A DNA stretch of 64,000 nt, taken from Acidobacteriota bacterium (GTDB lineage Bacteria; Acidobacteriota; Terriglobia; Terriglobales; Acidobacteriaceae). The stretch is from positions 1 to 64,000 of the forward strand of contig JAJYSL010000006.1 of assembly GCA_021793595.1 (NCBI GenBank), given 5' to 3'. This document shows, piece after piece, positions 43,599 through 51,544 of the stretch (positions are counted from its first letter, which is position 1; each line of letters begins with the position of its first letter). Both the position numbers and the translations under genes were made by a program. The notes under the pieces were generated by a model. That model worked only from the letters and a program-made list of their open reading frames with translations, did not search any database and was not told the DNA's origin.

Positions 43599-44495
43599 TC
43601 CGGCCTGGGCTGCGAAGTCTTCCAGGGATCGCCTCGCGTATTTTGGGCTGCCTGCAATTGAATGGGACACGTAAAGTGATTCAATTGTTACCTCATGATT
43701 CCCATTCAGAGTTGCTTGGCTGGATCGACCTACATCCAACAGAATTCGATGGGCGACCGTTTCCGGAAGAGGTTCTCCGTACTTTCTGCTTCCGCAATAC
43801 CCGTCATAACTCAGAACGAAGGGCACCCGTTTTTCATTTAGGATTGCCAGCGCTTCAATCATACGATGACGAGACACCCCTGCTACATAGCGTATATCGC
43901 GGCCTTCGCTGGTTCCCTGATAGGGTGGATCTAGATAAAAGAAGTCGCCCTCTCGCGCTTCGTGAATCAAGGGCAAGAAGTCGGTTGATACTGCACGACA
44001 CTTGCCTTTGAGTAGCCGATGCGCTGCAATCAACTCCGCCTTCATTGTGGCTGGGCGTGTCCCTTTGCGGCGCTTGTCCGGTGATTGATTGAAATCTCCC
44101 GATGGATTGAAGCGCACTGCATTTTTAACGCATCGCGCAAGAAGGTACAGTAACTTCGCAGGGTCCCTGTCTTTATTGAACTCAGTCCTAATTTCGTAAT
44201 ATACCTCGATCGGATTCGCGCGCTCACGAAGCCAAAGCGATCCATACAAATCGGCAATTGTAGTGGGGTCGTCTAGTATGCTCTGCCACAACTGAATCAG
44301 AGGCTCCAGCAGATCGCCGATCACGTACGACGAAAACATTCCTTTCTCCGCTGCAGCGAGTGTGACCGCTGCCGAGCCGGCGAAAGGCTCAATCAACCGC
44401 TTGTAGCGTTGGACAGGAACGTGACTGAGAATTGCAACCGCCAATCGGCGCTTGCTGCCCTGGTAAGGAATCGGGTGAGGGACTGAGAATCGCAT
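43578..44495 (-). CDS. D12-class adenine-specific DNA methyltransferase
   Basis: Predicted 305-residue m6A methylase, alpha (Dam-like) class. Motif I RLIEPFAGSAAV (34-45) binds SAM, and motif IV DPPY lies at 189-192 in FFYLDPPYQGTSEGRD. The N-terminal PIPYQGSKRRLA matches the PFLKWAGGKR-type signature of the class. It should protect DNA from the neighbouring HNH endonuclease. Codon usage is less GC-rich than surrounding genes, indicating transfer of the whole system. Confidence 0.92.
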   Translation of the reverse strand: MRFSVPHPIPYQGSKRRLAVAILSHVPVQRYKRLIEPFAGSAAVTLAAAEKGMFSSYVIGDLLEPLIQLWQSILDDPTTIADLYGSLWLRERANPIEVYYEIRTEFNKDRDPAKLLYLLARCVKNAVRFNPSGDFNQSPDKRRKGTRPATMKAELIAAHRLLKGKCRAVSTDFLPLIHEAREGDFFYLDPPYQGTSEGRDIRYVAGVSRHRMIEALAILNEKRVPFVLSYDGYCGSRKYGEPLPETVAHRILLDVGRSSQATLNGNHEVTIESLYVSHSIAGSPKYARRSLEDFAAQAGLFGIAT

Positions 44496-44644
44496 CGCTT
44501 CTGCCGGGACTCCTCTAAATATTCCTTCGTCGAGTGTAGATCAATCTTGCTTTGCCATTGAGAATTGTTGATCTGCTCCAGCGCGACGACCCATTTTGAT
44601 TTGGGCGGGACAAAGAGTGCCAATTCGGAAAAGTTGGTGCGCAT
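44496..44644 (-). other. Leader of the methylase gene with a possible small ORF
   Basis: A frame opening at 44644 (MRTNFSELALFVPPKSKWVV) runs through this leader and overlaps the methylase start in another frame to 44393. Its composition looks like coding DNA, but no domain is recognised. It may be a small gene of the island or the remnant of one. AGAGGAG lies about 14 bases before the methylase ATG. Confidence 0.35.
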
Positions 44645-44665
44645 CCGCGAAACGTCGGATCAAAT

Positions 44666-45856
44666 TCATCCGGCAATCATCGCCGCCAGCAGCGCGGTGC
44701 GCTTGGCCAGCTCACTCAGCATGATCGATTCATGCGTCGCGTGCGCGCCTTCACCCACCGCGCCCATGCCATCCAGCGTCGGAATTCCCAGCGCCGCCGT
44801 AAAGTTTCCATCCGAGCCGCCGCCGGTGCTGGCTTCCTCCAACGCAAATCCCATCGCGTTCGCCAATCCCTTCGCCTGCTGAAACAGCGCGACGGTCCCG
44901 CGGCTGCGCTCCATCGGCGGACGATTCATGCCGCCCGTAATCGTCAGCGTGCAGGCTTGGTCGGTCGCACGCAGCCCGCGAAATAGCTTTTCCACCCGTA
45001 ACGCGTCGCGCATCCGCGCAATCCGCACATCCACCTCTGCCTGCGCTTCCGCCGCAATCACGTTGGTGCGCGTGCCTCCGCAAATCGTCCCGGGATTGAC
45101 CGTCAGCCCCGACTTCAAATCCGTAAACCGCGAAATCCTTTCAATCAGTCGAGCCAACTCCAGGACTGCGGAATGGCCCTTCTCAAAATCGACGCCGCTA
45201 TGCGCGGCCACTCCCCGCACGTGGATGGAATAATCCCCAACCCCTTTGCGCGCCGTTTTGTATGCGCCCTGCGGACCCTGCGACGGCTCCAGCACAAACA
45301 CCCCCGAGCACTCGCGCGCAAGTTTCTCCGTCAATGCGCGCGATACCGGGCTGCCGATTTCTTCATCGGAGACGAGCAACACCACCACCGGCGTTGTCTG
45401 CGCCTGCCGCTCGCGCAACATCGCCAGCGCGTGCAGCGCCATCACCGCGCCCGCCTTCATGTCGTACACGCCCGGTCCGAACGCCTTTCCCTTCGCCACG
45501 CGAAACGGCATCTTCGCCAACGTTCCCATCGGCCACACCGTATCGAGATGGCCCAACAATAAAATCGGCTTGGTTCGCGCACCCGCGTGTGTCTTCGATC
45601 GCCGCGCCATCGCGCTGAATCGAGCTTCCAGCAAATCTCCAAACTTCTTCTGCCGATGCCAACGGATTTTTCCGCCGACATCCTCAAACCATCCCGCTAC
45701 CAGGCGGCTGGCCTGGTCGACGGCAGCTTTGTCTTCGCTCGGCGACTCGATCGACACCAGAGCCGCCAAATCCTCCAACATGCTTTTTTGCCGCCTTTTT
45801 GCGTATTGCAGCAATTGCCTGGGTTCAATCTTGTAGGGATAACTCACGCCGGGCAT
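44666..45856 (-). CDS. M20-family metallopeptidase (glutamate carboxypeptidase-like)
   Basis: Predicted 396-residue zinc peptidase of the CPG2/ArgE group. Metal ligands show in ILLLGHLDTVWPMGTL (His, Asp), AFGPGVYDMKAGAVMAL (Asp) and LLVSDEEIGSP (catalytic and ligand Glu). The dimerisation domain begins at GVGDYSIHVRGVAAHSGVDFE. The C-terminal STGGGSDGNFTAALGIPTLDG is typical. A GTG three codons inside (45847) has a better-spaced ribosome site than the ATG. Likely cytosolic; exact peptide or folate substrate unknown. Confidence 0.9.
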   Translation of the reverse strand: MPGVSYPYKIEPRQLLQYAKRRQKSMLEDLAALVSIESPSEDKAAVDQASRLVAGWFEDVGGKIRWHRQKKFGDLLEARFSAMARRSKTHAGARTKPILLLGHLDTVWPMGTLAKMPFRVAKGKAFGPGVYDMKAGAVMALHALAMLRERQAQTTPVVVLLVSDEEIGSPVSRALTEKLARECSGVFVLEPSQGPQGAYKTARKGVGDYSIHVRGVAAHSGVDFEKGHSAVLELARLIERISRFTDLKSGLTVNPGTICGGTRTNVIAAEAQAEVDVRIARMRDALRVEKLFRGLRATDQACTLTITGGMNRPPMERSRGTVALFQQAKGLANAMGFALEEASTGGGSDGNFTAALGIPTLDGMGAVGEGAHATHESIMLSELAKRTALLAAMIAG

Positions 45857-46002
45857 CCTTTCGATCTAGTTTTTCTTCCATATTGTTGCGGCTTTTCCGC
45901 ACCGCCCAAAGTGCAGTCACGACACAGTATGTGGTAATTTTGCCACATCCATCTCGACGCGACTCCTTATAGGATAAGCGTTTACAGGATTGGAGCTTCG
46001 CG

Positions 46003-46920
46003 ATCGCGCGCAACCTGCAGTTCGAACAGACCATCGGCGGCTCTGTCGAGTTCTCCGGAATCGGCCTACACAGTGGTGCGCCGGTACACGTGCGATTGCT
46101 GCCTGCACCCGGTGGTGCTGGCATTTTATTCCGCCGCACCGACCTCGACAATTTCGAAATTCCCGCCACTGGCCGCAACGTCGCCAAAGTCAGTTATGCC
46201 ACCAGCCTGATGCGCCAGGGTGTGTTGATTTCCACCACTGAGCATTTGCTGTCCGCCTTGATCGGCTACGGTATCGATAACGTCATCGTAGAGCTCGACA
46301 ACCTGGAGTTGCCCATTCTCGATGGCAGCGCGCTTCCTTATATCGCAGCGTTTCAGTCTGTCGGGCTGCAAACTCAACGCCGCCGCCGAGAATATCTCCG
46401 CATCCGCAAAACCATTGAAGTCCACGATGCCAGCAAATTTATCGGCGTCTATCCCGGCGACGGTTACAGCGTTTCCTACGCCATCGATTTTCCCGCGCCC
46501 ATCGGCAAAGAATCGTTTCAGCTGGATCTGAATACCGGCGCCTACGCCGCTCAACTGGCTGCCGCGCGTACCTTCGGTTTTCGTGAGGATGAAGAAAAAC
46601 TCCGCAACATGGGGTTGATTCGCGGCGCGTCGCCGAAAAATGCAATCATCCTGACCAGTCAGGGCGTGCAAAATGGTCCGCTGCGCTTTCCCAACGAGTT
46701 TGTCCGCCACAAAATCCTCGACTTGATCGGCGATCTGGCGCTGGCAGGGAGACGCATCCAGGGCCACGTGGTGGCCGAGCGTGCCGGTCATGCCATGCAT
46801 ACGGCCTTGGTTGCGCGACTGTTGCAGGATCGTTCCGCGTGGGAGCTGGTTCACCTGCCCGTACAGGAAGAAGAAATCGACATGTCCTCGCTGCTGCATC
46901 CGGCAACACTGTCCGCATAA
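46003..46920 (+). CDS. lpxC: UDP-3-O-acyl-N-acetylglucosamine deacetylase LpxC
   Basis: Predicted zinc deacetylase for the first committed step of lipid A synthesis. The conserved N-terminus (FEQTIGGSVEFSGIGLHSGAP) lies in frame from 46021, upstream of the first ATG/GTG/TTG in frame (GTG 46090), and the frame opens only at 45973. The best placed start is ATC at 46003, 7 bases after GGAG, giving 305 residues like E. coli; CTG at 46015 is the alternative. Zinc ligands appear in STTEHLLSAL and FVRHKILDLIGD. This enzyme proves an LPS-bearing outer membrane. Confidence 0.9.
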   Translation: MARNLQFEQTIGGSVEFSGIGLHSGAPVHVRLLPAPGGAGILFRRTDLDNFEIPATGRNVAKVSYATSLMRQGVLISTTEHLLSALIGYGIDNVIVELDNLELPILDGSALPYIAAFQSVGLQTQRRRREYLRIRKTIEVHDASKFIGVYPGDGYSVSYAIDFPAPIGKESFQLDLNTGAYAAQLAAARTFGFREDEEKLRNMGLIRGASPKNAIILTSQGVQNGPLRFPNEFVRHKILDLIGDLALAGRRIQGHVVAERAGHAMHTALVARLLQDRSAWELVHLPVQEEEIDMSSLLHPATLSA

Positions 46921-46974
46921 ATTCAAAAACTACGCCACCTTTTTCACTTATTTTTTCTGCCCTGGAAATTGTGC

Positions 46975-47032
46975 TTGACATTTAGTTGCCATGGCAACTA
47001 AATTGGCAAATATGGTTGCTAGGGCAACTAAT
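46975..47032 (+). promoter_or_regulatory. marR promoter with two tandem palindromic operators
   Basis: TTGACA (46975-46980) is a consensus -35. Right after it lies a perfect palindrome (46981-47002), arm TTTAGTTGCCA and its complement. A second, weaker copy has GTTGC (47015-47019) and GCAAC (47024-47028). TAAATT at 46999-47004 is a fair -10 with an 18-base spacer. MarR binding here would block its own transcription. Confidence 0.7.
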
Positions 47033-47057
47033 TATTCCAAGGTCGACGAGGCTCAAA

Positions 47058-47534
47058 ATGAGCGCTGCGAAATCGCGTTCCCGTTTCATCGGACGTCCGG
47101 AAGATCACCTTGGCTATTGGTTGACGTTTGTTTCCAGCAAAGTGGTAGCGTCGTTGGCGCGCCGGCTAGAAATTCACGATGTCAGCGTTTCCGAGTGGAT
47201 CGCGCTGCGCAAGCTTTTTGATCAGCCCGCCGCAATTTCCATCAGCGCTCTTGCCGAACAAATGGGAATGACCAAGGCTCCGGTCTCGCGGCTGGTGGAG
47301 CGACTGGTGCAGAAAGAATTGATCTACCGCCAGGACAGCCGCGACGATGGCCGCGCCCAGCAAATCTGGCTCAGCTCCGATGGACGGAAACTGGTTCCCA
47401 AGCTGGCCGCCATTGCGGATGAAAACGATGAGGCGTTCTTCGGGCATCTGACGATGAATGTTCGTCCGATGATGATCGCGCTCATGCAAGATATCGTTAA
47501 GCGTTATCGGCTCACGAAAGTTTCTTCCGAGTGA
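47058..47534 (+). CDS. MarR-family transcriptional regulator
   Basis: Predicted 158-residue winged-helix regulator. The core WIALRKLFDQPAAISISALAEQMGMTKAPVSRLVERLVQKELIYRQDSRDDGRAQQIWLSSDGRKL is typical, flanked by dimerisation helices. It likely represses its own operon through the upstream palindromes and responds to a small molecule not identifiable here. Its stop overlaps the folK start by 4 bases (GTGA), so a folate gene is under its control. Confidence 0.92.
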   Translation: MSAAKSRSRFIGRPEDHLGYWLTFVSSKVVASLARRLEIHDVSVSEWIALRKLFDQPAAISISALAEQMGMTKAPVSRLVERLVQKELIYRQDSRDDGRAQQIWLSSDGRKLVPKLAAIADENDEAFFGHLTMNVRPMMIALMQDIVKRYRLTKVSSE

Positions 47535-48088
47535 GCACAGTGACGACGGAGAACCAGCAGATTAACGCCGACACAACCGCGTACATCGCGCTGGGTTCGA
47601 ATCTTGGCGATCGCCAAGAAACGCTTCGCTCCGCGATTGCCACGCTGCGACAGCTTGGTTCCGTTCGCGCGATTTCTTCTTTCTATGAAACCGAGCCGGT
47701 CGGCATGGTCGAGCAGCCGGATTTTCTCAACGCCGTCGTCGCGTTGCGGACTTCTCTGCCGCCGCAGGAATTGATGGCCGAGTTGTTGCGCATGGAGCAG
47801 CAGCATGGCCGCGATCGCAGCGCCTCAGTGCCGAAGGGGCCGCGCACGCTCGATCTGGATCTGCTTTCCTATGGAGATGTGGTGATGGAGACGACGACGC
47901 TGACGCTGCCGCATCCGTCGCTCGCCGAGCGAAGATTTGTTCTGGTGCCGCTCGCAGAAATCGCACCGCACTGGCTTCATCCGCTCAGCGGAAAAACCGC
48001 TGCCACCTTGTTGTCGGAATTATCGCAACGCAACGGCGATTCCAGCCAGGCCACGCGCAAGTCCACGTCTTCCACAGCTTCTGCTTGA
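47531..48088 (+). CDS. folK: HPPK, 2-amino-4-hydroxy-6-hydroxymethyldihydropteridine pyrophosphokinase
   Basis: Predicted 185-residue folate enzyme transferring pyrophosphate from ATP to hydroxymethyl-dihydropterin. Signature parts: AYIALGSNLGDRQETLRSAI, SSFYETEPVGMVEQPDFLNAVV, and GPRTLDLDLLSYGD with the metal-binding Asp pair, then LTLPHPSLAERRFVLVPLAEI. The Ser/Thr-rich C-terminal tail is dispensable-looking. It is translationally coupled to marR and precedes a CADD-family gene. Confidence 0.95.
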   Translation: MSTVTTENQQINADTTAYIALGSNLGDRQETLRSAIATLRQLGSVRAISSFYETEPVGMVEQPDFLNAVVALRTSLPPQELMAELLRMEQQHGRDRSASVPKGPRTLDLDLLSYGDVVMETTTLTLPHPSLAERRFVLVPLAEIAPHWLHPLSGKTAATLLSELSQRNGDSSQATRKSTSSTASA

Positions 48089-48157
48089 GCCTCGCCGCGG
48101 ATTCACGTAGAGTGCAAGAAACGCGCGCAGTTTCCGCGATCCCAAAGGAGGCACACG

Positions 48158-48859
48158 ATGCCAGCAAATACGGATTTCTTTCAAGCACTGGAAAGCCGCA
48201 TCGCACCCTACGACCTGCTGACCCATTCCTTCTATCGCGCCTGGACGGCGGGGGAGTTGACTGCGAACGATCTGCGCGAATATGCCGCCGAATACTGGCA
48301 CCACGTGTCCGCGTTCCCGACCTATTTAAGCGCACTGCACTCGCGCCTGGAAGATTCGGAGCTACGCCGCACCGTGCTGCGCAACCTGGTGGACGAGGAA
48401 GGGATCGACTCCCCGGATCGCAAGCCGCACAGCGAGTTGTGGATGGATTTTGCCAACGGCATGGGCGCGAGCAACGACGAGGTGCGCCTGCGCGAACTGC
48501 AGCCGGAAACCAAGGCGTTGATCGGAACTTTCTTCAAGCTGATGCAGCAGGAAAATGCTGCGGTGGGCCTGGCCGCGCTGTACGCGTATGAATCGCGCGT
48601 GCCCGCAATCGCCAAACAGAAGGCCGCTGGCCTGTGCGATCGCTACAAAGCCGATGCGAAAACCTGCCGCTACTTTACCCTGCATGAGACGGCGGATGTG
48701 CATCACGCGGAAGTGTGGAAGCAGGCCATTACCAAGGAACTGGAGCGCGATCCAGCCTCGGCGGATCGAGCTCTCGATGCTGCGGAGACCGCAGCCAAGG
48801 CGCTGTGGGAAGCACTCGACGGCGTCGAGCGCCTGCGCATGCAGCGGTTAGCAAATTAA
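48158..48859 (+). CDS. CADD-family folate-related oxygenase-like protein
   Basis: Predicted 233-residue helical-bundle protein of the TenA-like CADD family (fol_rel_CADD), whose chlamydial member makes para-aminobenzoate from one of its own tyrosines with a dimetal centre. Matching features: Y26 in THSFYRAW, ligands in DEEGIDSPDRKPHSELW, E145 in YAYESRVP, K155 ten residues later, and H176, D180 and H183 in LHETADVHH. It lies 69 bases after folK behind an AAAGGAGG site, supporting a role in folate synthesis. Confidence 0.87.
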   Translation: MPANTDFFQALESRIAPYDLLTHSFYRAWTAGELTANDLREYAAEYWHHVSAFPTYLSALHSRLEDSELRRTVLRNLVDEEGIDSPDRKPHSELWMDFANGMGASNDEVRLRELQPETKALIGTFFKLMQQENAAVGLAALYAYESRVPAIAKQKAAGLCDRYKADAKTCRYFTLHETADVHHAEVWKQAITKELERDPASADRALDAAETAAKALWEALDGVERLRMQRLAN

Positions 48860-48887
48860 ATTTCCTGGATCAGGATATTTTATTCCA

Positions 48888-48936
48888 GCCCCACATTTGT
48901 CCGCTGCGGTATTTCGCGGCACACAAAATGTGAGGC
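48888..48936. repeat. REP-like palindrome
   Basis: GCCCCACATTTGT at 48888-48900 pairs, with a bulge and a mismatch, with ACAAAATGTGAGGC near 48922-48935, and the centre CCGC/GCGG adds an inner stem. It sits 28 bases after the CADD stop and shares the GCCCCACAT start with the element at 55054. Confidence 0.55.
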
Positions 48937-48960
48937 CCATCCGAGGATGGATAATGAATC

Positions 48961-49707
48961 ATGCCGGCGATCCACTTTATTGTGCCTGACCCTCAAACGT
49001 TACTCGCGCTGGACACTCCCGAAGCAGCTTTGGTCCTCTTGCAAAACTTGGCAGAAGGCAACGAAGGCTCATCTCCAATGCGGCCCGTTCTTATGGGCAA
49101 TTTTTTCAACCCAGTCGGAAGTCCAGTCAACTCATACCCGGCCCAATTCCGCGAAGCAATAACGGAACACTTGATCATGGCTTGGCAGTGGCTGTTGCGA
49201 GAGAATCTGCTGATCCCAGCACCCGGCAATACAGCAGGCTGGGTCTGCGTCAGCAGTCGAGGACATAAGGCGGTTACCAAAGAAGCGTTCGATAAATATC
49301 GCCACGCGGCCTTGTTGCCTCAGGGTATGCTGCATCCATCCATCTCTGCCACGGCTTTCTCTGCGTTCCTGCGCGGTCAATACGACATTGCGATATTCGC
49401 TGCATTCCGGGCACTGGAAAATATGGTGCGCGAAGTATGCAAGTACCCCAGTCAAGCCGTAGGGGTGAAATTGATGCGTGATGCTTTCGATGTCAAGATT
49501 GGCCCTCTAACGGATAGGGCCCTTGTCTCTGGTGAGCAAGAGGCGATGAGTAACGTTTACGCTGGGGTGATGGGTCTATTCAAGAATCCAGCCAGTCATC
49601 GTCTGAATGCCTTTTCTAGTCCGGAACAGGCGGTTTCTCTGGTGATGTTCGCGAATTACCTCATCAATCAGGTTGAGGATTTGGCTCGGGCGAACGGGTT
49701 GATATAG
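48961..49707 (+). CDS. TIGR02391 (Ymh-like) family protein
   Basis: A 248-residue soluble protein matching the TIGR02391 pattern: LHPSISATAFSAFLRGQYDIAIFAAFRALENMVREV, then LMRDAFDVKIGPLTD, EQEAMSNVYAGVMGLFKNPASHR and a last helix EDLARANGLI. The KNPASH segment takes the place of the Rx4-6H motif of HEPN-like proteins. Members occur in defence or mobile contexts, but function is unproven. No partner gene is adjacent, and it is less GC-rich than its neighbours. Confidence 0.82.
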   Translation: MPAIHFIVPDPQTLLALDTPEAALVLLQNLAEGNEGSSPMRPVLMGNFFNPVGSPVNSYPAQFREAITEHLIMAWQWLLRENLLIPAPGNTAGWVCVSSRGHKAVTKEAFDKYRHAALLPQGMLHPSISATAFSAFLRGQYDIAIFAAFRALENMVREVCKYPSQAVGVKLMRDAFDVKIGPLTDRALVSGEQEAMSNVYAGVMGLFKNPASHRLNAFSSPEQAVSLVMFANYLINQVEDLARANGLI

Positions 49708-49790
49708 TATGGAGCACCCGTTGTAGCGGAGTTGAGAAGACTTGTAGAGGGAGACCTGGGATAGCATGGTTGTCGAGTCTAGTCGAAAGG

Positions 49791-50282
49791 ATGCCCGCAA
49801 TCACATCGCCAGTAAATGACCCGCATATCAATCCTGCAGATGAGACGATTCGGATAGGGCCGCTGGTGGTGCGGTTTTTGCTGACCGGCGAGCAATCGAA
49901 TGGCAGCGTTGCCATCTTCGAGCTGACGGTTCCCGCCGCGCAGCGGCTGCCGGTTCCCGCGCACAGCCACGACCATTATGAGGAGACCATCTACGGGCTC
50001 GACGGAGTGGTGACGTGGACGGTCGATGGAAAACCCATCGATGTGGGGCCGGGGCAGGCGCTCTGCATACCGCGCGGCGCGGTGCATCGGTTCGATAACA
50101 GTGGAAGCCAGGATGCGAAGTCGCTGTGCGTGATTTCTCCGGCATTGCTGGGCCCGGAATATTTTCGCGAATCTGCCGAGGTGGTGAACGCGGGCGCCGG
50201 CGGTCCGCCGGACCGTGCCAAGATGGCGGAGATCATGCGCCGCCATGGTCTGACGATGGTCGCGCCCCCGCCGCGATCGTAA
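49791..50282 (+). CDS. Cupin-domain protein
   Basis: A 163-residue single cupin. The metal-binding motif 1 VPAHSHDHYEETIYGLDGVV and motif 2 PRGAVHRFDNSGSQD are both intact (three His and one Glu). Such proteins range from dioxygenases and isomerases to sugar-binding sensors, so function stays open. The start is uncertain: ATG 49791 is used, and a TTG at 49770 is possible. Confidence 0.8.
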   Translation: MPAITSPVNDPHINPADETIRIGPLVVRFLLTGEQSNGSVAIFELTVPAAQRLPVPAHSHDHYEETIYGLDGVVTWTVDGKPIDVGPGQALCIPRGAVHRFDNSGSQDAKSLCVISPALLGPEYFRESAEVVNAGAGGPPDRAKMAEIMRRHGLTMVAPPPRS

Positions 50283-50368
50283 GTGGTGATGGCTCAGATG
50301 GGCGCCCATCCCTCGATGTGAAGCTGGCGAAGGGTGGGACACCCAGATTCCATCACGGCAGGGCGGCG

Positions 50369-50800
50369 TTAGAAGCGAGGCGTCGGTTCAATGGCAGAAG
50401 GATTTTCTTCCCAAACCGGACCAGGCATCATGAAACGCCCATAGATGAAGAGCACGGCGCCAATCAGCAACGGAATCAGCCCGACAAAGAATACGGGGCG
50501 ATGCACGATGGCCAACAGAAAAATCATCAACCCAACGCCAATTGCGGCGGTGACCAGGCCGCCGAGCTGAAGCCCTCCGCGCCGTTTCTCCTGGGCCAGC
50601 CGATGCTGCTCCCGCAGATACTGCAGCGCAGCGGCACCGCCGGCTTCGGGAGATTCGGCAATCTTCTTCAGCAAATCATTTTTGTAATAGAGCTCGCGCT
50701 CCCTGGCTCGCGTGCCGGTCCATGCCGCCACACCAAGGAAAGTGAAAAGCGCAATGCTGCCAATGCTTAACCATACAAATACAGCTACGTCGGCTCCCAT
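50369..50800 (-). CDS. Small membrane protein, two-region topology
   Basis: A 143-residue protein with an N-terminal membrane helix (VFVWLSIGSIALFTFLGVAAW), a charged coiled segment (ARERELYYKNDLLKKIAE ... YLREQHRLAQEKRR) and two more helices (LVTAAIGVGLMIFLLAIV and VGLIPLLIGAVLFIYG). An AAAGGAGGG site precedes the ATG. It is divergent from the ECF sigma gene and could belong to the same regulatory circuit, but this is not shown. Confidence 0.72.
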   Translation of the reverse strand: MGADVAVFVWLSIGSIALFTFLGVAAWTGTRARERELYYKNDLLKKIAESPEAGGAAALQYLREQHRLAQEKRRGGLQLGGLVTAAIGVGLMIFLLAIVHRPVFFVGLIPLLIGAVLFIYGRFMMPGPVWEENPSAIEPTPRF

Positions 50801-50874
50801 GGAAGTCCCTCCTTTGACGAACTGCTACCGGTAAAATTTCTCGCTACATTGGGTGGGACAGACTAGAGTTATCT

Positions 50875-50923
50875 GCGGTTGCATTTTCTTTGCGCGGCGG
50901 CACAAAAAAGAAAACGCAACCGC
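50875..50923. promoter_or_regulatory. Long hairpin in the leader of the ECF sigma gene
   Basis: GCGGTTGC (50875-50882) plus TTTTCTTT (50884-50891) pair with AAAGAAAA (50907-50914) and GCAACCGC (50916-50923), 16 base pairs with a single A-C mismatch. It ends 27 bases before the sigma factor start, so it may be a divergent terminator or a translation-control hairpin. Confidence 0.6.
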
Positions 50924-50950
50924 GGGGAGCGGAGCGGAGTCGTACCGACT

Positions 50951-51544
50951 GTGAACCGAATGAGCGCCAGCGAAGATCAAGCCGATGTGGCCAAAGTGCT
51001 TGCCGGGGAGATTGCCGCGTTTGAAGGCATCGTGCGGCGCTGGCAAGGCCCGCTCATCAATCTGGCGTACAGATTTTGCCGGGACCGGGGACGCGCGGAA
51101 GAAATGGCGCAGGAAGCATTTTTGCGCGCCTATCGCGGGTTGCCAAAATGGCGCGGGGACTCCGCGTTTTCCACCTGGCTGTTTGCTTTGGCGACCAACC
51201 TATATAAGTCGGAGCTGAAACGGATTCCAGCTGGGGCGATGCCGCTGGAAGATATCGCGGAGCCGAGAGATCCGCGCTCGATCGACCGTGGCTTGGAAGA
51301 ATTGGATCGCGACCGGGCGGTGCGCCGCGCCGTGGATACACTGCCGGCAAAATATCGCGAGGCGCTGATCTGTTTTTATTTTCAGGAAATGGATGTTCCT
51401 ACCGCGGCGGCGGGACTGGGGATTGCCGAGGGAACACTGAAGGCGAGATTGTTCCGTGGGCGCAAAATGCTGGAGAGCAAGCTGCCCTCGTTGCTGGACG
51501 CGCGAGAGACCCATCCATATGCGTGTCCGAAGGAGACTGCATGA
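50951..51544 (+). CDS. ECF RNA polymerase sigma factor
   Basis: Predicted 197-residue sigma-70 family protein. Region 2: WQGPLINLAYRFCRDRGRAEEMAQEAFLRAYRGLPKWRGDSAFSTWLFALATNLYKSELKR. Region 4: DTLPAKYREALICFYFQEMDVPTAAAGLGIAEGTLKARLFRGRKML. A GTG at 50951 is chosen since GGAG lies 11 bases upstream; ATG 50960 is possible. It overlaps the following membrane protein gene (ATGA), which is therefore a candidate anti-sigma factor. Confidence 0.93.
   Translation: MNRMSASEDQADVAKVLAGEIAAFEGIVRRWQGPLINLAYRFCRDRGRAEEMAQEAFLRAYRGLPKWRGDSAFSTWLFALATNLYKSELKRIPAGAMPLEDIAEPRDPRSIDRGLEELDRDRAVRRAVDTLPAKYREALICFYFQEMDVPTAAAGLGIAEGTLKARLFRGRKMLESKLPSLLDARETHPYACPKETA

Noticed and set aside
46090..46920. 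lpxC annotated from the GTG at 46090
   Set aside because: This start would remove conserved N-terminal residues including the GIGLHSG segment that lie in frame just upstream.
50319..50345. GGGTG-GGA-CACCC repeat after the cupin gene as a terminator
   Set aside because: The stem has only 5 base pairs and no T run, too weak to call.
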